From positions 9,996-39,886 of the forward strand of contig DEIK01000047.1 in the NCBI GenBank assembly GCA_002352425.1: a DNA stretch of 29,891 nucleotides, in the 5' to 3' direction. The DNA comes from Rhodobacteraceae bacterium UBA2776 (GTDB lineage Bacteria > Pseudomonadota > Alphaproteobacteria > Rhodobacterales > Rhodobacteraceae). Below the pieces are notes generated by a model. That model saw nothing but the letters and a program-made list of their open reading frames with translations. It did no database searches and had not been told where the DNA came from. Made by a program: the position numbers and the translations under genes. Below, piece by piece: positions 16,687 to 24,291 of this stretch; the first letter of the stretch is position 1; each line of letters starts with the position of its first letter.

Positions 16687-17153
16687 GCCAAGCCGCCGAC
16701 ATCTTAAACGGCTGTCGCACAAAGAGCATCACGGTGGCCACCGCCGAGAGCTGTACCGGCGGCATGGTGGCAGCAGCCTTGACAGATGTGGCCGGTTCCT
16801 CGGACGTTTTCACTTGCGGGTTCGTGACCTACTCAAACGACGCCAAAATCGCGATGTTGGGCGTGTCTGCACAATCCCTTGACGCTTATGGCGCGGTGTC
16901 GGAACAAGTCGCCAAAGAGATGGCGCAGGGCGCGCTTGCAAACTCCGCAGCCAGCCTTGCTGTTTCCATCACCGGTATTGCCGGACCCGGCAGCGATGGA
17001 CCAAAACCCGAAGGGCGGGTTTGTTTTGGTTTGGCCATGCAGGGCCAGGAAACACGCATCCAAACCGTCGAGTTCGGGGCCTTGGGCCGCGACAAAGTCC
17101 GCGCGGCCGCCCGCGATCATGCCCTGGCTATGTTGCTTCAAGCCTGTTCATAA
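16683..17153 (+). CDS. CinA-type nicotinamide-nucleotide amidase (PncC domain)
   Basis: A 156-residue stand-alone CinA C-terminal domain. Proteins of this type hydrolyse nicotinamide mononucleotide to nicotinate mononucleotide in NAD recycling. The family signature TAESCTGGMVAAALTDVAGSS is present near residue 20, and SITGIAGPGSDGPKPEGRV follows around residue 100. The N-terminal molybdopterin-binding-like half found in full CinA is absent, as in E. coli YgaD. Last gene of the ispDF-pgpA-cinA operon; no obvious terminator follows. Confidence 0.94.
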   Translation: MSQAADILNGCRTKSITVATAESCTGGMVAAALTDVAGSSDVFTCGFVTYSNDAKIAMLGVSAQSLDAYGAVSEQVAKEMAQGALANSAASLAVSITGIAGPGSDGPKPEGRVCFGLAMQGQETRIQTVEFGALGRDKVRAAARDHALAMLLQACS

Positions 17154-17297
17154 ATCGACCAAATTTTAGGCAGACCACCCCAAAAAGCGCACAGATAATG
17201 CACACAATCGCAACCCGGCGACCGTAGGCCCGCTTGCCCCTTTCTAAGGTGGCCAGATTGCCCCAATGCGCAGGGGGACAAATTGGGGGACCACAAC
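17154..17297 (+). promoter_or_regulatory. amtB leader with two competing hairpins over the ribosome binding site
   Basis: The 144-base gap before amtB ends in two alternative stems. In one, CCCCAAT (17261-17267) pairs with ATTGGGG (17282-17288), covering the GGGGGA ribosome site at 17285-17290. In the other, TTGCCCC (17258-17264) pairs with GGGG (17274-17277) and CAA (17279-17281) around one bulged A, leaving the ribosome site free. Both use the same CCCC, so they exclude each other. A promoter was not clearly visible. That it is a switch is inference. Confidence 0.45.
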
Positions 17298-18488
17298 ATG
17301 AGCGCAGCAGACACCGCATGGATAATGACTTCAACGGCGCTTGTGCTGTTTATGACGCTACCGGGTTTGGCGCTGTTTTACGGCGGTCTGGTGCGGGCAC
17401 GTAATGTGCTGAGCGTGTTCATGCAGTGTTTCTCGATTGCCGCTCTCATGAGCGTGTTGTGGATGCTTTTCGGCTACTCCATCGCCTTTGGCGAAGGCAC
17501 GTCGGGCTACTGGGGCGGCATGGGTAAACTGGCCATGATGGGCGTCACGGCAGACACCCCGTCACACATTGCATCCAACCTACCTGAAATCGCCTTTTTC
17601 GCCTTTCAGATGACCTTTGCTGTCATCACCCCTGCCCTGATCGTCGGCGCCTATGTCGAACGCATCGGCTATGGCTTTGTACTGGTGTTCTCGGGCCTTT
17701 GGATGTTGCTGTGCTACGCCCCTGTGACCCATTGGATTTGGGGCGGCGGGTTCTTGGCCGATGGCGGCATATTCGGCGAAACCGGCGTCAAGGATTTCGC
17801 CGGTGGCATCGTGGTGCATGAAACCGCAGGGCTTGCCGCCCTGATGATCGCCTATTTCCTTGGCCCTCGCAAACACCGCACCACACCGCCCCATAATCCG
17901 GGCATGGTGATGATCGGTGCAGGCATGCTTTGGGTTGGCTGGTTCGGCTTTAATGGTGGCTCACAATTGGCAGCCGACGGCGGAGCCGCAATGGCAATCA
18001 CAGTCACACATATTTCCGCAGCCGCGGCCTCGCTAACGTGGGCGCTGTGGGAAAAACTGAAATACGGCCGCGCCTCATTGGTGGGCATTGTCACAGGCAC
18101 CATCGCGGGGCTGGCCTCGATCACACCGGCATCAGGTTTTGTCGGCCCGCTGGAGGCGCTGCTGATCGGCGCGATTGCGGGCATCCTTTGCCAAGAATTC
18201 GTCAACCTGATCCGCAACAAGGTTGGCATTGATGACACCTTGGATGTGTTCGCCGTGCATGGCGTTGGCGGCATCTTTGGCATCCTTATGATCGCGGTGT
18301 TTGGCGCTGGCACATGGGCGGCCCAACTGGGTGGTCTGGTTATTGTCGGTGCTTTCACCCTGATCGTGACCTTTGTGTTGATCAAACTGGTCAGCCTGAT
18401 CACGCCAATGCGCGTATCTGCCGAAGTCGAGGCCAACGGTCTGGACATCGAGACCCACGGTGAACGGGCCTATGATCACGCCTCATAA
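17298..18488 (+). CDS. amtB: Ammonium transporter AmtB
   Basis: A 396-residue channel with about 11 TM helices that imports ammonium when it is scarce. The twin pore histidines are His174 (VHETAGLAAL) and His321 (AVHGVGGIFG), and the family's THWIWGGGFL block is present. The protein begins directly with the first pore helix, without the cleaved signal peptide of E. coli AmtB. A TTG five codons upstream (17283) is in frame, but the ATG at 17298 has GGGGGA at 17285-17290 and is preferred. No glnK/PII gene lies on either side, unlike the usual glnK-amtB pair. Expression is probably under NtrC, but I could not identify a site. Confidence 0.95.
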   Translation: MSAADTAWIMTSTALVLFMTLPGLALFYGGLVRARNVLSVFMQCFSIAALMSVLWMLFGYSIAFGEGTSGYWGGMGKLAMMGVTADTPSHIASNLPEIAFFAFQMTFAVITPALIVGAYVERIGYGFVLVFSGLWMLLCYAPVTHWIWGGGFLADGGIFGETGVKDFAGGIVVHETAGLAALMIAYFLGPRKHRTTPPHNPGMVMIGAGMLWVGWFGFNGGSQLAADGGAAMAITVTHISAAAASLTWALWEKLKYGRASLVGIVTGTIAGLASITPASGFVGPLEALLIGAIAGILCQEFVNLIRNKVGIDDTLDVFAVHGVGGIFGILMIAVFGAGTWAAQLGGLVIVGAFTLIVTFVLIKLVSLITPMRVSAEVEANGLDIETHGERAYDHAS

Positions 18489-18491
18489 ACC

Positions 18492-18938
18492 TTAGCCGTA
18501 CAGCACCTTTGCACGGTCTTCAAAGGCCTGCATGGTGCGCCGGATGGCCTCGTTAAACACCACGCCAATCAGCTTTTGCAAAATGGCGTTTTTGAACTCG
18601 AAGTCGACAAAGAAACTGACCTCGCATTGGCCATCGTCCTGATCGCGAAACCCCCAGTTGGAATGCAAAAACTTGAACGGGCCGTCCAGATACTCCATCT
18701 CGATGGTCTTGGCCGCAGGCGTCAGTTTCACACTTGAGCCAAACCGCTCGCGAAACACCTTGAACGAGATCACCAAATCCGCCTCGACCAGTTCATGGTC
18801 CGGCATGGTTTTGCGCGACCGAATGCGCGCCGCGGCGATCCACGGCAAAAACTTTGGGTATGACATCACATCCGCCGCCAGCGCATACATTTGCGCAGCC
18901 GTATAAGGCAGCACCTTTTTTTCCGACTGGGTTGGCAT
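18492..18938 (-). CDS. COQ10/RatA-type START-domain protein, ubiquinone-binding
   Basis: A 148-residue single-domain SRPBCC/START protein. The N-terminus with YTAAQMYALAADVMSYPKFLPW and the later EMEYLDGPFKFLHSNWGF segment identify the COQ10 group, which binds ubiquinone or its intermediates and supports respiration. E. coli RatA belongs to the same family and was described as a toxin acting on ribosome assembly, but no antitoxin-like partner (RatB) is next to it here, so a quinone role is more likely. It converges on amtB with a gap of three bases and shares an upstream region with hpt. Confidence 0.9.
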   Translation of the reverse strand: MPTQSEKKVLPYTAAQMYALAADVMSYPKFLPWIAAARIRSRKTMPDHELVEADLVISFKVFRERFGSSVKLTPAAKTIEMEYLDGPFKFLHSNWGFRDQDDGQCEVSFFVDFEFKNAILQKLIGVVFNEAIRRTMQAFEDRAKVLYG

Positions 18939-19006
18939 TTATATTGTTCCCTTATGACGCAATTGTGCATTAAGTATAATCAACAGGTTAATTCAAGGGA
19001 TCTCCC
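18939..19006. promoter_or_regulatory. Divergent START-protein / hpt promoter region
   Basis: Sixty-eight bases between two divergent genes. On the plus strand a perfect TATAAT is at 18975-18980, 26 bases before the hpt ATG, with only a weak TTATGA 17 bases upstream as -35. The AAGGGA ribosome site of hpt lies at 18995-19000. Confidence 0.4.
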
Positions 19007-19549
19007 ATGCCAACGCGACCCTATGTCATAGATGAAATGATTTCCGCCAAATCCATTGCCGCCCGTATCGAGAACCTCGCCCGTGAAATTAGCGACACCT
19101 TTAAAGGCACTGACAAATTGGTTGTGGTGGGTCTGCTGCGTGGATCCTTCGTGTTTATCGCCGATCTGGTGCGTGAGTTGGATCTGCCAATCGAGGTCGA
19201 TTTCCTAGAGGCTACATCCTATGGCGACAGCACTGAATCCAGCCGTGAAGTCAAAATTATGAAGGATTTACGCGGTAAAATCGGCGGCCGCGATGTGTTG
19301 CTGGTCGAAGACATTGTCGACACGGGATTCACCCTGAAACACGTCGTTGGCATGCTGAATGCCCGCAAACCGGCCCATATGAAAACCATCGCCTTGTTGA
19401 ACAAACAATCACGCCGCGAAGTCGACGTCACTGCCGACTGGATCGGCTTTGAAATCCCCGATGAATTCGTGGTCGGCTATGGCATTGATTTCGCCCAACG
19501 CAACCGCAACCTGCCCTTCATCGGCAAGGTGCGTTTTACCGAAGAATGA
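19007..19549 (+). CDS. hpt: Hypoxanthine phosphoribosyltransferase
   Basis: A 180-residue cytoplasmic purine-salvage enzyme that joins hypoxanthine (or guanine) to PRPP to form IMP or GMP. The PRPP-binding loop VLLVEDIVDTGFT is at 97-109. The LLRGSFVF loop near residue 45 and the C-terminal DFAQRNRNLPFIG segment complete the family pattern. Length is normal. A strong AAGGGA lies six bases before the ATG. The stop overlaps the next small gene by four bases (ATGA), so hpt heads a three-gene group. Confidence 0.95.
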   Translation: MPTRPYVIDEMISAKSIAARIENLAREISDTFKGTDKLVVVGLLRGSFVFIADLVRELDLPIEVDFLEATSYGDSTESSREVKIMKDLRGKIGGRDVLLVEDIVDTGFTLKHVVGMLNARKPAHMKTIALLNKQSRREVDVTADWIGFEIPDEFVVGYGIDFAQRNRNLPFIGKVRFTEE

Positions 19550-19728
19550 ACATTCGGCACCTCTTGCGGATGTCCAAATGGGCCCGCAAGCCCCCCAGCG
19601 ACACCAAGGTGAAACTGGTGATTGGCATCATTGTGTTATGCTTGGTCCTGTTCGCCATTGAGCGTTGGATCGGCGTGCCTGACTGGATGCAAATGGAGCT
19701 GCCACGTCGCAACAAAATCACCCACTGA
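19546..19728 (+). CDS. Small one-TM hypothetical protein
   Basis: A 60-residue protein with a basic N-terminus (several Arg and Lys in the first 23 residues) and one hydrophobic helix, VKLVIGIIVLCLVLFAI, around residues 22-38. A short tail containing WIGVPDWMQ follows. The ATGA overlap with hpt and the clean stop before the next gene make a real gene likely. The positive-inside rule puts the N-terminus in the cytoplasm. I do not recognise a named family, and no function is claimed. Confidence 0.75.
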   Translation: MNIRHLLRMSKWARKPPSDTKVKLVIGIIVLCLVLFAIERWIGVPDWMQMELPRRNKITH

Positions 19729-19759
19729 CGGGGCGCTGAAAATCCGCTAGACTGTGCGA

Positions 19760-20581
19760 ATGCACCTGTTTGCACGCAATCATTGGCGCGGCCTGTTGCC
19801 GACCCGACTGTCCTTGTTTTTGGTTTTGATCGGGCTTGGCATTGTGCTCCATGTCATGTTTGACCTGTTGCCAACCACGCTGCCGCCGGCCGCCGTGTAC
19901 ATGATCATTGCAGCGACGGGTTTGACCTTGGTTTGGCAAATCACCGGCACCCTGCGATCATGCGAGCGCAACCTAAAGGGCGGCGGCGATATGATCCTCT
20001 ATTGGGGGTGTTACGCGGCCTCGATCGGCGCGGCGGTGGTGATGGTTATCAACGCGACCTCTTTGATTTCGGCCACCACAGGGGCCACGCCGGTTGCTAC
20101 CCCTCCCAAGTTGGAATTACAGGTGCAGGGCGACACAATACTGATAGAAGGGTTCGTTGGGTTTCGGACCCACACAGCCTTGCTGGAATTGCTGCAAGAA
20201 CCGCAAAACCCCTATACCACCCTGCGCATCAACAGCGACGGTGGTCGGATATACGCCGCGCGCGCGATTGCCAACGCCTTGATTTCACATGATATAAACA
20301 CCGAAGTCACCGACCGCTGCGCCTCGGCTTGCACGTTGATTTTCTTGGCAGGACAGCAGCGGTATCTGCACAAGAATGGCAAAATCGGATTTCACCAATA
20401 CCTGCAAACCAGCAGCATTCAGGTTCTAGATACGGCCAACGAGCAGGAAAAAGACCGCGCCTTTTTCAGGTCGCGTGGCGTGTCAGAAGGCTTCATTGCC
20501 GAAATGTTTCAGGCCGAACACAAAGACATCTGGTTCCCTGACCGCGCCACGTTAATGGCTGCCGGTATCATCACGGACTAG
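19760..20581 (+). CDS. Membrane-anchored ClpP-like protease family protein
   Basis: A 273-residue protein with three N-terminal TM helices (about 18-34, 43-61 and 79-102) followed by a ClpP/crotonase-fold domain. The fold is shown by LRINSDGGRIYAA (SDGG at 159-162), the candidate nucleophile Ser189 in CASACTLIFLAG, and His212 in GKIGFHQY. This is the pattern of the COG3904-type proteins. Whether it cleaves peptides is unknown; the acidic third member of the triad could not be assigned by eye. The ATG at 19760 is two codons inside a possible GTG start at 19754, and neither has a clear ribosome site. It follows the small membrane protein by 31 bases, so an hpt operon is likely. Its TAG stop is shared with the opposing ABC permease gene through the palindrome CTAG. 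Confidence 0.85.
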   Translation: MHLFARNHWRGLLPTRLSLFLVLIGLGIVLHVMFDLLPTTLPPAAVYMIIAATGLTLVWQITGTLRSCERNLKGGGDMILYWGCYAASIGAAVVMVINATSLISATTGATPVATPPKLELQVQGDTILIEGFVGFRTHTALLELLQEPQNPYTTLRINSDGGRIYAARAIANALISHDINTEVTDRCASACTLIFLAGQQRYLHKNGKIGFHQYLQTSSIQVLDTANEQEKDRAFFRSRGVSEGFIAEMFQAEHKDIWFPDRATLMAAGIITD

Positions 20582-21363
20582 ATACGCCAGCGCAGCACGC
20601 GGCCCTCGACCCTGCCCAAAACAAAGCTCAGCGTCACCCCAAGCACCGACAGTATCGTTACCCCCGCAAACAACCGCTCCAAATCATAGAGCGCACCGGC
20701 CTGCAGGATATAGGCCCCGATGCCGTATTCCGCGCCGATCATCTCGGCTGCCGTCAACAGGATGATGGCAATTGCCAGTGAAATCCGCAAACCTGACAGG
20801 ATGCCGGGCATCGCGCCGGGCAACACAATCTTGCGGATGATGCTGATGCGGCTCAACCCGAAACTCTGGCCCATTTTGATCAAAGTGCGATCCACATTAT
20901 CGACCGCGCCATAGGTTGCGACCACCGTGGGCGTGAAGGTGCCAAAGGCGATCAGTGCGTATTTCGACATCTCGTCAATGCCAAACCAGATCACAAACAG
21001 CGGCAGCAACGCGATTTTCGGGATCGGGAACAAAGCCGCCACCAAGGGCACCATTGCCGCCCGCATCATGCTGGACAATCCAATCGCCACGCCGACCAAA
21101 ACCCCAACGCCCGCGCCAAAAAACGCACCGACAGTCAGGCGGCCCAGTGAGGGGCCAAGATGGGTCCACAACATGCCCGAAACAGCCAAATCCCACAGGG
21201 TGCGGATCACATCTGAGGGGCGCGGCAACGTCAGATTGGTGATCCACCCTGCCCGCGTGCCCCATTCGGCGATCAACAACAGCGCGATGAACACAAGCAG
21301 CCCAAGGCCGCGAATGCGTTTGGGGCGAAACCCGCCACCACGATAAGGAACCGGCTGGCTCAT
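20578..21363 (-). CDS. ABC transporter permease, SsuC/TauC type
   Basis: A 261-residue inner-membrane permease of the nitrate/sulfonate/taurine (NitT/TauT) class. About six hydrophobic segments are seen. The EAA-type loop that docks the ATPase is present as MGQSFGLSRISIIRKIVLPGAMPGILSG, here given in two pieces: residues with GLSRISIIRKIVLPGA followed by MPGILSGLR. The frame is open upstream to 21414. The ATG at 21363 overlaps the ATPase stop as ATGA and starts a normal protein with MSQPVPYRGGG, so it is preferred. Last gene of the three-gene importer operon. The substrate is not fixed by the sequence. Confidence 0.92.
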   Translation of the reverse strand: MSQPVPYRGGGFRPKRIRGLGLLVFIALLLIAEWGTRAGWITNLTLPRPSDVIRTLWDLAVSGMLWTHLGPSLGRLTVGAFFGAGVGVLVGVAIGLSSMMRAAMVPLVAALFPIPKIALLPLFVIWFGIDEMSKYALIAFGTFTPTVVATYGAVDNVDRTLIKMGQSFGLSRISIIRKIVLPGAMPGILSGLRISLAIAIILLTAAEMIGAEYGIGAYILQAGALYDLERLFAGVTILSVLGVTLSFVLGRVEGRVLRWRI

Positions 21364-22124
21364 GTGATCAACTCCTGATCCGCCGCTTCGGCCTCGTCGC
21401 GCATCAGATGCCAAAGCTCTTGTTCGATTTTGGTCAGGGAAGCGTTTCCAGCCGCGCGATCTTCTAGGGGCATGTCAATGTCGATGATTTTTCGGATTTT
21501 ACCGGGGCGGCGCGACAGCACCACAATCCGGTGGCCAAGCCGCACGGCCTCGGCCAGATTATGCGTGACATAAACGGCCGTAAAGGGCTGTAGCTGCCAC
21601 AGGCCGACCAGATCATCCATCAACAATTCGCGGGTTTGCGCATCCAGCGCCGACAACGGCTCATCCATCAACCAAACCGCAGGGCGCACGGCCAAGGCCC
21701 GCGCAATGGCGACCCGTTGTTTCATGCCACCGGACAGGTTTTTGGGCAACGCATCGGCGAAATCCGCCAGTTTTGTGCGCTTTAGTACGTCCAGAACGAT
21801 CCGATCCATTTCAGGCTTGCCTAACCCGTGGTCCTCAAGAACCAGTCGGACGTTGCCATCAACTGTGCGCCAAGGCAGCAGCGCAAAGTCTTGAAATACA
21901 AAGGTAAACGGGTTCAGGCTGTCAGCCGGTGGCTCGGACAATTGCAGCACTTGCCCCTCTGAGGGGCGCTCCAACCCGCCGACAAACCGCAGCAAAGTTG
22001 ACTTGCCACAACCAGATGGCCCCACCACGCAAATAATACGCCCAGTGGGGATTTCCAGATTGATATCTGCAAGCACCTCGGTTGGCCCGTAGTGGTGCGT
22101 CAGGGCGTCAATTTTCAGATCCAT
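21360..22124 (-). CDS. ABC transporter ATP-binding protein, SsuB/TauB type
   Basis: A 254-residue ATPase that powers the importer. All motifs are present: Walker A GPSGCGKST (35-43), Q-loop FVFQDFALLPWRTV (about 75-88), signature LSGGMKQR (130-137), Walker B VWLMDEP (150-156) and the switch His188 in VTHNLAEAV. The Q-loop LLPW form is typical of the NitT/TauT class (sulfonate, taurine, nitrate, thiamine precursors). It is 36 bases downstream of the binding-protein gene and overlaps the permease gene by four bases. Confidence 0.95.
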   Translation of the reverse strand: MDLKIDALTHHYGPTEVLADINLEIPTGRIICVVGPSGCGKSTLLRFVGGLERPSEGQVLQLSEPPADSLNPFTFVFQDFALLPWRTVDGNVRLVLEDHGLGKPEMDRIVLDVLKRTKLADFADALPKNLSGGMKQRVAIARALAVRPAVWLMDEPLSALDAQTRELLMDDLVGLWQLQPFTAVYVTHNLAEAVRLGHRIVVLSRRPGKIRKIIDIDMPLEDRAAGNASLTKIEQELWHLMRDEAEAADQELIT

Positions 22125-22160
22125 CAGGTGCGTTGGGGGCCAGTTTCGGCCCCCTATCCG

Positions 22161-23177
22161 TTACATCATGGTTTTGACATAGCTGTCGTCAACCAGCGTT
22201 TCATAGGTCACGCTGTCTTTGACCATGCCTTCGGATTTGAACCAATCCAGCTGGTCCTTAACGGATGCGCCGTTCAAAGCGGCACCCGCGTTGATGCGCA
22301 TCGCGCCGTTGCGAATGGACTTTTCGGCCTTTTCGATCGGCTTGTCGGCATAGACATATTTATGCACCAGATTGACCATATCCATCGCCGCGTCATCGCC
22401 TGCGGTTTTGTCAACCAAGGCCGCATTGAAATCATCCGCACCGCGCGCGAACGCCCGCAAGAAGGCTTCGGTTTTGGCCCGCTCATTGGCCGCGTTTGCC
22501 GCCGAAGTGAACACAGTTGTAACCTGATAATTTGGAATGTAATCAGATACTTTGCCGATGACTTGAACAGCACCGCCGCCCGCCAAGGCCTTGGCGATAT
22601 GTGGTACAATCGACCAAGCATCAATCTGACCGGACTTCAGCGCGCCAATGATGGCACCGACCTTGTTCAGCGGTTTAAAATTCATGCTGGCCCCCTCGGC
22701 GGCCGCAATTTTTGCACCCATGTAATGGAACGAGGAGCCGGGCTGAGTCATGCCAAAGGATTTGCCATCCAGCTTGCTAGGGTCCGTCAATCCGGCCTCA
22801 AACGCCGCGTTGCTGGCCAAAATCAGCTGACCGTCAATACCAGGTTCCTCGGACAAGGCCCCGCCAATCACCTTAGCAGCGCCCTTTTCGGCCAGCGAAA
22901 CCAAGCCACCGGAAATCGCCGTTACAGCGTAATCCGCGTCACCCGATGCAATCGCCACGGCCATAGGTTGGGCGGCTTGGAAGAATTCAAACTCGACGTC
23001 CAAACCTTCTTCGGCGAAATAACCACGCTCAAGGGCAACAAAGCTGGCCGCATGGCTGGTAAAGCGCAGCGCACCGACCTTGAGTTTGGTATTGGCAAAT
23101 GCGGGGCCGGCCATCATCGGCACAGAGGCCGCAGCCCCCATCAGCGCAAGCGATTGGCGTCTGGTGAAATTGGTCAT
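22161..23177 (-). CDS. ABC transporter substrate-binding protein, NMT1/SsuA type
   Basis: A 338-residue periplasmic binding protein. The N-terminus has a twin-arginine-like signal, TRRQSLALMG, a hydrophobic stretch and an AFA-N cleavage site at residues 28/29, so export by Tat is likely. The mature part has the NMT1/THI5-like fold: KVGALRFTSHAASFVALERGYF at the start of the domain, then the EEGLDVEFEFFQ segment and SGDADYAV. Members bind sulfonates, nitrate, taurine or pyrimidine precursors of thiamine; the sequence does not decide which. No TPP riboswitch fits in the 44 bases upstream. It heads the operon with the ATPase and permease. Confidence 0.92.
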   Translation of the reverse strand: MTNFTRRQSLALMGAAASVPMMAGPAFANTKLKVGALRFTSHAASFVALERGYFAEEGLDVEFEFFQAAQPMAVAIASGDADYAVTAISGGLVSLAEKGAAKVIGGALSEEPGIDGQLILASNAAFEAGLTDPSKLDGKSFGMTQPGSSFHYMGAKIAAAEGASMNFKPLNKVGAIIGALKSGQIDAWSIVPHIAKALAGGGAVQVIGKVSDYIPNYQVTTVFTSAANAANERAKTEAFLRAFARGADDFNAALVDKTAGDDAAMDMVNLVHKYVYADKPIEKAEKSIRNGAMRINAGAALNGASVKDQLDWFKSEGMVKDSVTYETLVDDSYVKTMM

Positions 23178-23221
23178 TGTCTTTCTCCCTTAGATGTTGA
23201 ATTCATTTAGAAATATGTAAT

Positions 23222-24175
23222 TTATGCTTGTCCGTGTTTGGTCAAACGAGCATCGCGCAGCTGCGCGAAATCATCGCCCGCATGATAGCTGGAGCGCGTC
23301 AATGGCGTGGCCGACACCATCAAAAAGCCTTTGCCATAGGCGGCTTTTTCATAGGATTTGAACTCTTCCGGCGTCACAAATCGCTCAACAGCATGATGTT
23401 TAGGCGTTGGCTGTAAATACTGCCCAATGGTCAGGAAATCTACATCCGCCGCCCGCATATCGTCCATGACTTGGCGCACCGCCAATTCGTTTTCGCCCAG
23501 ACCCACCATAATGCCGGATTTGGTGAACATGGTCGGATCCAGCTCTTTCACCCGTTGTAACAGACGCAGGGAATGGAAATACCGCGCCCCTGCCCGCACT
23601 TCCGGGTACAGCCCCGGTACAGTTTCCAGATTGTGGTTGAACACATCGGGCTTGGCCTTGACCACGATTTCCAGCACCTCGGGCGCGCATTTCAGGAAAT
23701 CTGGCGTCAGAATTTCGATTGTGGTGTCAGGGGCTTGGCGTCGAATGGCGCGGATGGTTTGGGCGAAATGCTCGGCCCCGCCATCTTCGACATCATCGCG
23801 GTCCACGGAGGTGATCACCACATGGTTCAACCCCAGTTTTTTTACCGCATCGGCAACACGGCCTGGTTCAAACACATCCAATGCCTCAGGCGGCTTGCCG
23901 GTGGCAATGTTGCAAAAACTACAAGCCCGTGTGCAAACTTCGCCCATGATCATCATGGTCGCGTGGCCCTGATTCCAACATTCCCCAACATTGGGACAGC
24001 CCGCTTCTTCGCAAACCGTTACCAAGCCATGCTCGCGCATGATCTTGTGCGTGTCGGCATAACCAGCGCCGCCGGGGGCGCGTACCCTGATCCAATCGGG
24101 CTTTTTCGGCTGGGCATTGTCCGGTTTACGGGCCTTTTCAGGATGACGCTGTTCTGGGATTTTGAGGTCTCGCAT
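23222..24175 (-). CDS. lipA: Lipoyl synthase
   Basis: A 317-residue radical-SAM enzyme that inserts two sulfurs into octanoyl groups on lipoyl domains. The auxiliary iron-sulfur cluster is bound by Cys55, Cys60 and Cys66 (C-X4-C-X5-C), and the SAM cluster by Cys81, Cys85 and Cys88 (C-X3-C-X2-C). The C-terminal RSSYHA motif provides the serine ligand. The frame is open to 24292, but the ATG at 24175 has GGGGA upstream and gives the conserved MRDLKIPEQRHPEKA beginning, so the longer version is rejected. It is divergent from aqpZ. Confidence 0.97.
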   Translation of the reverse strand: MRDLKIPEQRHPEKARKPDNAQPKKPDWIRVRAPGGAGYADTHKIMREHGLVTVCEEAGCPNVGECWNQGHATMMIMGEVCTRACSFCNIATGKPPEALDVFEPGRVADAVKKLGLNHVVITSVDRDDVEDGGAEHFAQTIRAIRRQAPDTTIEILTPDFLKCAPEVLEIVVKAKPDVFNHNLETVPGLYPEVRAGARYFHSLRLLQRVKELDPTMFTKSGIMVGLGENELAVRQVMDDMRAADVDFLTIGQYLQPTPKHHAVERFVTPEEFKSYEKAAYGKGFLMVSATPLTRSSYHAGDDFAQLRDARLTKHGQA

Positions 24176-24291
24176 CAGATATTCCCCTAATTTCGTAGTA
24201 ACGTACCCGTTAAACACGCAGCTACCAATGCGGCGTGCAGGACGACGTATATTTACATGACTAGTAACAAATAAACGAGGGAATTCAACCA
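24176..24291. promoter_or_regulatory. Divergent lipA / aqpZ upstream region
   Basis: This 116-base region separates lipA (minus) from aqpZ (plus) and must hold both promoters. A GAGGG ribosome site for aqpZ lies about ten bases ahead of its ATG. No convincing -35/-10 pair or operator was seen by eye. Confidence 0.35.

Noticed and set aside
18492..18938. RatA toxin of a toxin-antitoxin system
   Set aside because: The domain is COQ10-like and no antitoxin-type gene is adjacent; a ubiquinone role is more likely in this group.
21364..21414. N-terminal extension of the ABC permease
   Set aside because: It would overlap the ATPase gene by 55 bases; the ATGA start at 21363 fits the family and gene spacing.
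22092..23210. A 372-codon plus-strand open frame opposite the ABC binding-protein gene
   Set aside because: The minus-strand protein has a clear signal peptide and family motifs; the opposite frame shows no motif and begins inside the ATPase gene.
23205..23222. A second Irr-like half site (TTTAGAA) upstream of the ABC binding-protein gene
   Set aside because: Only one half matches; the other half (TGTAATT) is poor, so chance is likely.
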